From CAYLGT01 sp964383465 (GTDB taxonomy: Bacteria; Patescibacteriota; Saccharimonadia; Saccharimonadales; Saccharimonadaceae), in NCBI GenBank assembly GCA_964383465.1, contig CAYLGT010000023.1:1-11271 (forward strand): DNA of 11,271 nucleotides, read 5' to 3'. Below the pieces are notes generated by a model. It was not told where the DNA came from. It saw only the letters and a list, made by a program, of their open reading frames with translations, and searched no databases. Below are positions 1-5,215 of this stretch, piece by piece; positions within the stretch are counted from its first letter, which is position 1, and every line of letters begins with the position of its first letter. The position numbers were made by a program, and so were the translations under genes.

Positions 1-59
1 TTGGTTCAGCACTTCGTGCTAAAATAGGTTCTAGCGAAAGCGTAAAAACTTACCAGGAA

Positions 60-103
60 ATCATATACATAGAGCACCCAAGTGGGTGCTCTATGTATAT
101 GAT
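60..103. repeat. 21-bp perfect inverted repeat
   Basis: Arms 60-80 and 83-103 are perfect reverse complements of 21 bases separated by AG. The inner part is GC-rich (GCACCCA / TGGGTGC) and the outer part AT-rich. No T-run follows on either strand, so it is not a textbook intrinsic terminator. It would form a very stable hairpin in RNA from either strand. Confidence 0.9.
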
Positions 104-156
104 TGCTCGACGCATCGAGCTCTGAATCGAACCAATCAGTTCGTGAAGCGAACGAA

Positions 157-187
157 GCCAGAGAAAGCGCGAAGCATTTTCTCTGGC
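157..187. repeat. Hairpin with GCGAAGC in the loop
   Basis: Arms 157-166 (GCCAGAGAAA) and 178-187 (TTTCTCTGGC) are exact reverse complements. The loop holds GCGAAGC at 169-175, a heptamer known to form an unusually stable DNA mini-hairpin. The reverse complement of the same heptamer occurs at 1843-1849 in the next hairpin-rich spacer. Confidence 0.75.
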
Positions 188-244
188 GAGGCACGCGAAT
201 ATAGAGAGCAAGGCGACCGCCGGACAGTCCGGGGTACCATTTGC

Positions 245-279
245 ACTAAAAATACCAGCGCTTAGCTGGTATTTTTAGT
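245..279 (+). terminator. Intrinsic terminator before the PH-domain gene
   Basis: Arms 245-259 and 265-279 are perfect 15-bp reverse complements around the loop GCTTA. The GC-rich core (CCAGC / GCTGG) is followed by ATTTTT, and the A-run on the other arm makes it potentially bidirectional. It separates the structured region to its left from the gene starting at 291. The last base overlaps the proposed -10 element of that gene. Confidence 0.8.
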
Positions 280-291
280 ACACTAGGGGTA
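279..291 (+). promoter_or_regulatory. Possible -10 element giving a leaderless start
   Basis: TACACT at 279-284 matches four of six -10 positions. Transcription seven bases downstream would begin at 291, the A of the ATG. No -35 is recognisable. AGGGG at 285-289 resembles a Shine-Dalgarno but lies only one base from the ATG, too close for normal use. The upstream terminator means a promoter is needed about here, but this one is weak. Confidence 0.35.
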
Positions 292-809
292 TGGAACAAG
301 CATTCGAAGGGCAGCGCGACGGTGAAGAGCTAGTCCTTGTCTTTCGTCGACATATCATCGCGCTACGCAAAGGCTTTTACAGTATCCTGATCCCGTTTGT
401 GATTGCCAGCATCCCGACACTGATCGCACCAGGCGAGCTTCTGTATCTATGGATTGCACTGGGTGGGCTTGGATTTGGGCTCATCCTCTTTTTCTACCAT
501 TGGATTGGCTGGTACTTTACGGTTTTCATACTCACCAACCAGCGTCTCCGACAAGTGACACAGCAGGGAATCTTCGGTAAAAGCGTCATCGACCTGCCGG
601 TGTCAAAGATTCAGAACATAAGCTATAATGTACCAGGCCTAAGCGGTGAATTATTTGGCTTCGGGACCATTGTGATTCAGACCTATGTCGGAGACCTTAT
701 CCTCGACCTCGTCCATCATCCGAGCCAGGTATATAACAAGCTACAAGATGTCGCCGCAGTAGCACCACATGACAAAGAACCACATGAAGAAACTAACCAA
801 GAGATTTAA
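291..809 (+). CDS. Membrane protein with bacterial PH domain (bPH2/YdbS-like)
   Basis: A 172-residue protein. Residues 29-46 and 50-72 are two closely spaced hydrophobic segments that form a membrane hairpin. A compact domain at about 75-150 begins with FTVFILTNQRLRQVTQQGIF, the typical signature of the bacterial PH-like domain (DUF304/bPH2), followed by the DLPVSKIQNI strand and a later IVIQTY strand. The C-terminus is polar and acidic. Family members are small membrane-associated proteins of poorly known function; no enzyme motif is visible. The 3' end overlaps the next gene by about 41 bases in another frame, so the two are probably co-translated. The start is the only ATG after the terminator. 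Family call is fairly secure; the role is unknown. Confidence 0.8.
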   Translation: MEQAFEGQRDGEELVLVFRRHIIALRKGFYSILIPFVIASIPTLIAPGELLYLWIALGGLGFGLILFFYHWIGWYFTVFILTNQRLRQVTQQGIFGKSVIDLPVSKIQNISYNVPGLSGELFGFGTIVIQTYVGDLILDLVHHPSQVYNKLQDVAAVAPHDKEPHEETNQEI

Positions 810-1818
810 AGCCAACAAAGAACCGGTTGAACCGGAGGCGCCAGCGCGTATCACTAACGATACCGTTGCCGAGCATCGCGAACAGATTCTCGCCGGTGGT
901 CGTAAGTTTAAATATCCTGTTCAGTATGCCAAGCACCGCTTGGTTATCAACAGTCTCTTGATCGGCTTAGGGGCGATCGCTCTCTTGGCGCTTGTTTGTT
1001 GGTATCTGCTGTATGTCAGCGAGTCGAGTAGCAAACTTATGTATCGTTTAACTCAGCTCGTACCAGTTCCTGTTGCCAAGGTCGACGGCGAAAGTGTTCG
1101 CTACAGCGAGTATCTGAAAAAATACCGTAGCGATATCTTCGCCCTTGTTCAGCAGGACCAGATAAACCTAAAAAGTGCCGACGGCAAAAAGCAGTCCGAG
1201 TACTACAAACGTAAAGAGTTAGACAACGCCGTCTATAACGCCTATGTAGGCAAGCTAGCGAAAGAGAAAAAACTGACAGTTTCTCGTACCGAAATAGACA
1301 ACTACATCACCAGTACGGTAAACACGAAGTCTATAAGTCTTGAGGCGTATGAAAAGACAGTTCTTCGTAATTACTTCGACTGGTCACTGGACGAGTACCG
1401 TGACGTGGTTCGAGACGAGCTGCTGGCGCGCAAAGTTGGTTTTGCGATCGACTCAGACGCAAAGAAACGGGCTGAGGACATAGCGAAACGTGCCGGAGCT
1501 GGTGACTTTGCGGCAATTGCGAAAGCTGAATCTGATGACCTGGCCACCAAAGCTGTCGGCGGAGATATTGGAGCATTGCCACTCGAGAGCCAAGATGTCA
1601 GCGGACTTATCGCTGCCGCAAAACGCATGAAAGAGGGTCAGGTTTCTTCACCCATCCAAGGTGTTGATGGCTACTACATCATAAAACTCACTAAAAAAAC
1701 TGACACTACCGTTCAATTCTCACAGATAAAGGTCAACCTGACTGAGCTCGAGAAACGTTTCGCGGCTGTTCAAAAAGCCGGCAAAGTCAAAGAGTATATA
1801 AAGGTAGAGAAGAGCTAG
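769..1818 (+). CDS. Membrane-anchored parvulin-like peptidyl-prolyl isomerase (SurA/PrsA type)
   Basis: A 349-residue protein with a basic, Pro/Glu-rich cytoplasmic N-terminus, one TM helix at about 58-82, then an extracytoplasmic part. Residues 100-225 resemble the helical SurA N-terminal chaperone domain (VAKVDGESVRYSEYLKKYR opens it). Residues 228-312 fit a parvulin domain: DFAAIAKAES, GGDIGAL, MKEGQVSSPI and DGYYIIKL appear in the family order. The usual HILV-type first strand with its catalytic histidine is not visible before this domain, so chaperone-like or weak isomerase action is possible. It would act on secreted or membrane proteins outside the membrane. The ATG at 784 is an alternative start; neither has a Shine-Dalgarno, and overlap with the upstream gene suggests translational coupling. 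Confidence 0.8.
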   Translation: MTKNHMKKLTKRFKANKEPVEPEAPARITNDTVAEHREQILAGGRKFKYPVQYAKHRLVINSLLIGLGAIALLALVCWYLLYVSESSSKLMYRLTQLVPVPVAKVDGESVRYSEYLKKYRSDIFALVQQDQINLKSADGKKQSEYYKRKELDNAVYNAYVGKLAKEKKLTVSRTEIDNYITSTVNTKSISLEAYEKTVLRNYFDWSLDEYRDVVRDELLARKVGFAIDSDAKKRAEDIAKRAGAGDFAAIAKAESDDLATKAVGGDIGALPLESQDVSGLIAAAKRMKEGQVSSPIQGVDGYYIIKLTKKTDTTVQFSQIKVNLTELEKRFAAVQKAGKVKEYIKVEKS

Positions 1819-1825
1819 GGCATAA

Positions 1826-1900
1826 GAGCGGTATCAGATATCGCTTCGCTCGTTCACCCAAATAGATCTAATGGACCGGATATCGGCCTAGAGGCCTTTT
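1826..1900 (+). other. Spacer after the parvulin gene with weak terminator-like hairpin
   Basis: GAGCG at 1826-1830 can pair with CGCTC at 1847-1851. GATATC occurs at 1837-1842 and again at about 1879-1884. GGCC at 1885-1888 and GGCC at 1893-1896 close a TAGA tetraloop followed by TTTT at 1897-1900. That last hairpin is short, but it is the only terminator-like structure directly after the PH-domain/parvulin pair. Confidence 0.35.
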
Positions 1901-1902
1901 CC

Positions 1903-1945
1903 GCGCCGAAAGGGACGTAAGCAAGCTTCCGTTTCCTTTTGGCGC
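1903..1945. repeat. 43-nt imperfect palindrome
   Basis: Arms 1903-1913 and 1935-1945 pair over 11 positions with one G-T. Inside them ACG (1915-1917) pairs with CGT (1930-1932) and AAGC (1919-1922) with GCTT (1925-1928), so nearly the whole element folds on itself. The G-T is a G-U wobble in plus-strand RNA but an A-C mismatch in minus-strand RNA, which favours the plus strand slightly. Confidence 0.65.
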
Positions 1946-1951
1946 TACACC

Positions 1952-1992
1952 GAACCGGCGATTCGCATGGCTTTGCCATGCATCGCCGGTTC
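1952..1992. repeat. Long hairpin whose arm matches a tRNA T-arm
   Basis: Outer arms 1952-1962 (GAACCGGCGAT) and 1982-1992 are exact reverse complements. Inner arms 1965-1971 (GCATGGC) and 1975-1981 are also exact, with a TTT loop and a two-base bulge at 1963-1964. The 12-mer CGAACCGGCGAT at 1951-1962 recurs at 2064-2075 inside the tRNA-Asp gene, where it is the variable-loop/T-arm part on the complementary strand. Confidence 0.8.
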
Positions 1993-2007
1993 AGAGCCAG
2001 AGGCGAT

Positions 2008-2046
2008 CACGAAAATAGTTCACCAGATAGGTGAACTATTTTCGTG
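2008..2046 (-). terminator. Terminator hairpin of tRNA-Asp, overlapping its CCA end
   Basis: Arms 2008-2024 and 2030-2046 are perfect 17-bp reverse complements around AGATA. Read on the minus strand the hairpin follows tRNA-Asp directly, and its 3' arm contains TATTTT, giving a terminator-like A-run/stem/T-run. The first bases of the hairpin are the C and A of the encoded CCA. The near symmetry means it could also act on the plus strand. Confidence 0.65.
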
Positions 2047-2122
2047 GCGCGCCCGACCGGATTCGAACCGGCGATCTCCTCCGTGACAGGGAGGCGTGAT
2101 AGGCCATCTTCACTACGAGCGC
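2045..2122 (-). tRNA. tRNA-Asp(GTC)
   Basis: A complete 78-nt cloverleaf on the minus strand. Acceptor GCGCTCG pairs with CGGGCGC. The D-stem is GTGA / TCAC. The anticodon stem CCTCC / GGAGG encloses loop CTGTCAC, anticodon GTC. The T-arm is GCCGG-TTCGAAT-CCGGT. The discriminator is G and CCA is encoded (complement of 2045-2047). G73 is the usual aspartate identity base. It has its own divergent promoter upstream and a terminator hairpin immediately downstream. Confidence 0.95.
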
Positions 2123-2127
2123 GTATC

Positions 2128-2182
2128 CGGCGTAGTCGCCGTACAGCCATGCAATCTTAGCAGATTTTTTCCTTCGACGCAA
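2128..2182 (-). promoter_or_regulatory. Promoter and leader of tRNA-Asp
   Basis: On the minus strand TTGCGT (2177-2182) lies 17 bases before TAAGAT (2154-2159), which is preceded by TGC, an extended -10. The leader carries the small hairpin CGGCG / CGCCG around 2128-2141 just before the mature 5' end. The elements interleave with the plus-strand promoter of the Thr-Gly pair. Confidence 0.6.
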
Positions 2183-2194
2183 CAGGGGCGAGGA

Positions 2195-2203
2195 TGCTAT
2201 AAT
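2195..2203 (+). promoter_or_regulatory. Extended -10 promoter of the tRNA-Thr/tRNA-Gly unit
   Basis: TGC followed by a perfect TATAAT at 2198-2203. The predicted start near 2210 gives a leader of about nine bases to the mature tRNA-Thr. No good -35 is visible, as expected for extended -10 promoters. Confidence 0.75.
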
Positions 2204-2218
2204 GGTGAAAGGATATAT

Positions 2219-2294
2219 GCCACCTTAGCTCAGTTGGTAGAGCATCTCATTCGTAACGAGAAGGTCGCCGGTTCGATCCCGGCAGGTGGCTCCA
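2219..2294 (+). tRNA. tRNA-Thr(CGT)
   Basis: A complete 76-nt cloverleaf: acceptor GCCACCT / AGGTGGC, D-stem GCTC / GAGC, anticodon loop TTCGTAA with anticodon CGT, T-arm GCCGG-TTCGATC-CCGGC, discriminator T, encoded CCA. The anticodon loop equals that of the known Thr(CGT) isoacceptor. Pair 31-39 is an A-C mismatch. The U73 discriminator is notable because the thrS T-box leader carries the complementary TGGA. It reads ACG and is joined without spacer to tRNA-Gly. Confidence 0.95.
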
Positions 2295-2368
2295 GCGGGT
2301 ATAGTTCAGTGGTAGGACGTGACCTTCCCAAGGTTGAAGCGAGAGTTCAATTCTCTCTACCCGCACCA
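2295..2368 (+). tRNA. tRNA-Gly(CCC)
   Basis: A complete 74-nt cloverleaf starting on the base after the CCA of tRNA-Thr: acceptor GCGGGTA / TACCCGC, D-stem GTTC / GGAC, anticodon loop TTCCCAA with anticodon CCC, a four-base variable loop, T-arm GAGAG-TTCAATT-CTCTC, discriminator A, encoded CCA. The two pre-tRNAs must be cut apart at a zero-length junction. It reads GGG. The anticodon stem has two G-T pairs. Confidence 0.95.
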
Positions 2369-2380
2369 CGTATACCGACG

Positions 2381-2386
2381 TATAAT
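2381..2386 (+). promoter_or_regulatory. Candidate -10 before the three-TM gene
   Basis: A perfect TATAAT hexamer 12 bases after the tRNA-Gly CCA. A start near 2393 would leave a leader of about nine bases with no Shine-Dalgarno before the ATG at 2402. No -35 is evident. Read-through from the tRNA promoter is also possible because I see no terminator after tRNA-Gly. Confidence 0.5.
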
Positions 2387-2401
2387 CATAACTAGCATTT
2401 C

Positions 2402-2767
2402 ATGAAAACAACCTTTCAAACAACCATCAAAGATCGTGCATATCTGACACCGCTTGCCATCAGCGGGATTCTTCTCGTCGTGCTACTCGTGATGGGAATC
2501 GTACACATTCGATACTCGGAGCTGCAGGTCATCGTCCACTACACTTCTTTTGGGATCACCAAGCTCTATAAGGAGCAGTGGTACTACCAGCTTTATTTCA
2601 TGCTCTTTGGCGTAATTGTTTACACTCTGCACACCTTGATTGGGCTGCGCCTGTATCAGAAAAAAGGCCAGGAATTTGCACAAGCCTTTCAGTGGTTTAC
2701 TGTGGCGGTCCTTGCCATCACCGTGGCAATAGTCGGAGCAATTTTTAGAGTTTCGAGCATCGGATAG
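2402..2767 (+). CDS. Small three-TM membrane protein, unknown function
   Basis: A 121-residue hydrophobic protein with three likely TM helices at about 15-36, 60-82 and 94-115. The first loop (37-58) contains a predicted beta-rich stretch, ELQVIVHYTSFGITKLY, and the end is short and polar. No catalytic motif is seen and I do not recognise the family. It ends four bases before the glycosyltransferase start, so the two are probably co-translated and may act together, for example as an accessory membrane subunit; this is inference from spacing only. It has no Shine-Dalgarno and may be translated from a very short leader. Confidence 0.75.
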   Translation: MKTTFQTTIKDRAYLTPLAISGILLVVLLVMGIVHIRYSELQVIVHYTSFGITKLYKEQWYYQLYFMLFGVIVYTLHTLIGLRLYQKKGQEFAQAFQWFTVAVLAITVAIVGAIFRVSSIG

Positions 2768-2770
2768 GCG

Positions 2771-4399
2771 ATGACAGACCTCGAGATTCCTGTCGGCAAG
2801 CGAACCAAGTTCTACCGAGCATTTGAAATGCTGCCAGGTATCCTGAGCTACTTGCTTATCCTGCTGCCAGCACTGCTGAGTTTCATCAACCCTTTGTTTG
2901 GGGCGGTGTTTATTATCGTTTTCATCATCATCTGGTTCGTAAAAACCATCGGCATGACATATCGAACAGTGCAGGGGTACAACACGCTCGGGCGTGCGCA
3001 GCGGCTCGACTGGGTAGGGCGACTCGCTGACCTTGAAGATCCAGAAACGGCGCTTATCGAAAATCGTTTTCGAGACAGTTGGCGCGGCGATGTGCATCAC
3101 CACAACCTCGAGCAACTCGCCAACACCGTCCATGCGGTGAAGCCCTCGGACGTTTACAACGCAATTGTTATCGCCGCATATAACGAGAGTATCGACGTTA
3201 TCGAGCCAACCGTACAGGCGGTCGTCGACAGCGATTATGACTCGAAGCGTATGATCCTAGTTTTTGCCTACGAGGGTCGTGACGGGGCTCAGTCAGAAGA
3301 GGCCTGCCAGACTTTGGTAAAAAAGTACGCCAAAAAGTTTCATATGGCGCTCGCCATCAAGCACCCACTTACTCCTGGTGAAGTCCGCGGTAAAGGTGGA
3401 AATATCAGCTATGCGGGTCGTCAGTTGGCGGTTGAACTAGAGAAGCAAGGAATCGACCCAGAGCATGTTCTGGTGACGACGCTCGACAGCGACAATCGTC
3501 CACATCGTAGTTACTTTACCTATGCAACCTATGAATTTATCGTCCATCCTGAACCGCGCCATGCTGCCTTTCAGCCGCTAGCGCTGTTTCTCAACAACAT
3601 ATGGGATGTGCCAGCGCCGATGCGCGTGCTGGCAACCGGTAACTCTTTTTGGTCGTTACTGAACTCACTGAGGCCTCATATGCTACGCAACTTTGCTGCC
3701 CACTCTCAGAGTATGGCGGCGCTTATCGACATGGATTTTTGGAGTACTCGAACTATCGTTGAGGACGGGCATCATTTTTGGCGCAGCTATTTCCGTTATG
3801 ACGGGCACTACCAGGTGGTGCCGATCTATGTACCGATCTACCAGGACGCAGTACTTTCTGAGACGTACCGTAAAACACTTCGCGCGCAGTTCGTGCAACT
3901 TCGTCGCTGGGCCTACGGAGCATCAGATGTTCCCTATGTTGCAGAACGAGTATTTACTCGTAAGCGAACCGTGCCACTTGGCGATGGCCTCGCTAAATTT
4001 TTCCGTTTACTTGAGGGGCATGTCAGCTGGGCAAGTGCTTCCTTCATTCTCATGTTTGGAGCCTGGGGACCACTGTTTATCAACCCTGAAGCTAACCGCT
4101 CACTGGTAGCACACGAACTACCGACTATTGCCAGTGGACTCCAGCAACTTGCGACAGTCGGGCTGTTTATCAGCGTTTTCTTGGCATTTCGTATGCTGCC
4201 ACCACGCCCAGAGCGCTATAAGCGTCACCGCAACGTATTTATGCTCCTTCAATGGGTCCTGATGCCAGTGGTGAGTATCGTGTATGGTTCTTTTGCGGCA
4301 CTCAACTCACAGACACGTCTGCTGATCGGTAAGTATCTGGACCGTTTCGATGTTACTGATAAAGCTGTCGTTCAAAACGACGGCTCCAAAACAAGTTAA
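2771..4399 (+). CDS. Membrane-bound processive-type family 2 glycosyltransferase
   Basis: A 542-residue protein with two TM helices near 22-60, a cytoplasmic GT-A catalytic domain at about 125-390 and three hydrophobic segments near 410-510. The D,D,D,QxxRW pattern of cellulose/hyaluronan-synthase-like GT2 enzymes is present: AAYNES at 135-140, LDSDN with D239 and D241 (metal and nucleotide sugar), ED at 331-332 (likely catalytic base), and QLRRW at 376-380. The N-terminal half of the domain has the usual VVDSDYD strand. It probably extends or exports a surface polysaccharide from a nucleotide sugar on the cytoplasmic face; the sugar cannot be told from sequence. It follows the three-TM gene with four bases between and meets nrdR tail to tail one base away, with no terminator between. 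Confidence 0.85.
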   Translation: MTDLEIPVGKRTKFYRAFEMLPGILSYLLILLPALLSFINPLFGAVFIIVFIIIWFVKTIGMTYRTVQGYNTLGRAQRLDWVGRLADLEDPETALIENRFRDSWRGDVHHHNLEQLANTVHAVKPSDVYNAIVIAAYNESIDVIEPTVQAVVDSDYDSKRMILVFAYEGRDGAQSEEACQTLVKKYAKKFHMALAIKHPLTPGEVRGKGGNISYAGRQLAVELEKQGIDPEHVLVTTLDSDNRPHRSYFTYATYEFIVHPEPRHAAFQPLALFLNNIWDVPAPMRVLATGNSFWSLLNSLRPHMLRNFAAHSQSMAALIDMDFWSTRTIVEDGHHFWRSYFRYDGHYQVVPIYVPIYQDAVLSETYRKTLRAQFVQLRRWAYGASDVPYVAERVFTRKRTVPLGDGLAKFFRLLEGHVSWASASFILMFGAWGPLFINPEANRSLVAHELPTIASGLQQLATVGLFISVFLAFRMLPPRPERYKRHRNVFMLLQWVLMPVVSIVYGSFAALNSQTRLLIGKYLDRFDVTDKAVVQNDGSKTS

Positions 4400-4400
4400 T

Positions 4401-4865
4401 TTAACTTCGTCGCTTTGTGGTCGGGCGGCCGGGGCGGGCAGAGCGTACCGCAGTAAGTGCGCCGTGGCGGATCCCATAACTCATACCGAGGGCAGGATCA
4501 TAGCGATTTAACACTTCATAGGTGAGCTCGACGAGCTCTTTTTTTGACACTTTATCTGTGGCGGTGGCCTGGATCTCTTGTGCGATGGTGGTCGTGAGCC
4601 AAAATGCTTCCTCTGGAGCCTTTTCAGGCACCCTAGAGGGCATAGCATCATAAATACTTATCAGGAGTCGTGCGAAGCTAAACGGCGCTTCCTGCGTGCT
4701 CTCATCACGTATAACTACTTGAAATTCGGCCTCGCTCACTGACTCTTCGGTAGTAAAAACCAGCCCGCAGCTTTTACAGCTGCGCCGGCGCCAGACACTT
4801 GGGGTTTTGCTACGGGGGCGGGAGTTTGCGACCTGTGTTTCGCTGCCACATTTTATGCATTTCAT
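4401..4865 (-). CDS. nrdR: Transcriptional repressor NrdR
   Basis: A 154-residue protein. The N-terminus has a zinc ribbon with C3, C6, C30 and C33 (MKCIKCG and SCKSCG), with SRP and RRR between the pairs as in NrdR. An ATP-cone domain follows at about 46-135. NrdR binds ATP/dATP and represses ribonucleotide reductase genes. The family's VIKRDG motif is replaced by VVIRDES, so nucleotide sensing may have diverged. The tail is basic. No ribonucleotide reductase gene lies in the window. The start fits the family exactly, although no Shine-Dalgarno precedes it; TATAGC about 20 bases upstream is a weak -10 candidate. Confidence 0.88.
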   Translation of the reverse strand: MKCIKCGSETQVANSRPRSKTPSVWRRRSCKSCGLVFTTEESVSEAEFQVVIRDESTQEAPFSFARLLISIYDAMPSRVPEKAPEEAFWLTTTIAQEIQATATDKVSKKELVELTYEVLNRYDPALGMSYGIRHGALTAVRSARPGRPTTKRRS

Positions 4866-4927
4866 GTCTACATGTTGTCATGGCGCTATAAAAAATGCTA
4901 GTGGATAACCTAGGAAAACTACCATAC

Positions 4928-4973
4928 AAAAAAGACGTCGTAGGTATCCCTTGAATGAAGCCTACGACGTCTT
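4928..4973 (-). terminator. Intrinsic terminator after the 49-residue ORF
   Basis: Arms 4932-4944 and 4961-4973 are perfect 13-bp reverse complements with a 16-base loop. On the minus strand the stem is followed by TTTTTT (complement of 4928-4933). It ends transcription coming from 5179 and isolates it from nrdR. Confidence 0.85.
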
Positions 4974-5029
4974 ACTGTGAAATTACAGAGGTGAGCCGCG
5001 AACCAGGGTGCGAATAGGTAAGGGGGACC

Positions 5030-5179
5030 TTACTTGTCGCTCGAACTACTGTTTCGCTTTACGCGACCAGAGTTCTTTGGGACCGGGACGAATTCGTAGA
5101 AGAGTTGAAACTTCTCGAGCTCGCTGCTAGTTGTGTGACTGCTGGTTGTACCAGTGGTCGACTTGGATTTTGTATCCAT
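5030..5179 (-). CDS. 49-residue Ser/Thr-rich small protein, possibly leaderless
   Basis: An unrecognised ORF of 49 codons. The first third is Ser/Thr-rich (MDTKSKSTTGTTSS), the middle is aromatic (LEKFQLFYEFVPVP), and the end is basic then serine-rich. Eighteen of 49 residues are Ser or Thr. There is no signal peptide or TM helix. A promoter with TTGACA and an extended -10 puts the predicted start within one or two bases of the ATG, so the mRNA would be leaderless. A strong terminator lies 57 bases past the stop. The stop codon sits inside a 6-bp hairpin (5018-5033). The unit is therefore transcribed on its own, but the product could instead be a small RNA of about 250 nt. Coding status is uncertain. 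Confidence 0.5.
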   Translation of the reverse strand: MDTKSKSTTGTTSSHTTSSELEKFQLFYEFVPVPKNSGRVKRNSSSSDK

Positions 5180-5186
5180 GCTTAGT

Positions 5187-5215
5187 AGTCTATCACAAAC
5201 ATCGTTTTATGTCAA
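5187..5215 (-). promoter_or_regulatory. Sigma70-type promoter of the 49-residue ORF
   Basis: On the minus strand a perfect TTGACA (5210-5215), a 17-base spacer, then TAGACT (5187-5192) preceded by TGA. Seven bases after the -10 fall at 5180, next to the ATG at 5179. It is among the best complete promoters in the window. Confidence 0.7.

Larger units (their letters stand above)
1..244. other. Gene-free structured region with nested inverted repeats
   Basis: I see no credible gene here. The stretch holds several inverted repeats in series: 8-20 (AGCAC / GTGCT), the GNRA-like GCGAAAGC at 34-41, a 21-bp perfect palindrome at 60-103, 105-120 (GCTCGA / TCGAGC), 157-187 (10-bp arms with GCGAAGC in the loop), GGCG / CGCC near 212-221 and CCGGA / TCCGG near 222-234. 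The 7 bases at 1-7 (TTGGTTC) are the exact complement of 129-135 (GAACCAA), so 1-135 can close into a multibranched fold. A terminator follows at 245-279, so this could be the 3' part of an untranslated RNA on the plus strand that begins before the window. It could also be a structured intergenic repeat. The strand and function are not resolved. Confidence 0.5.

Noticed and set aside
6..194. A 62-codon minus-strand ORF across the palindromic region
   Set aside because: It runs through several perfect inverted repeats, has no Shine-Dalgarno or promoter that I can see, and its composition follows the hairpins.
2096..2395. A 99-codon plus-strand ORF
   Set aside because: It covers tRNA-Thr, tRNA-Gly and the end of tRNA-Asp; the translation reads tRNA sequence.
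2483..3133. A 216-codon minus-strand ORF
   Set aside because: It is antisense to the three-TM gene and the glycosyltransferase, both of which have convincing protein features.
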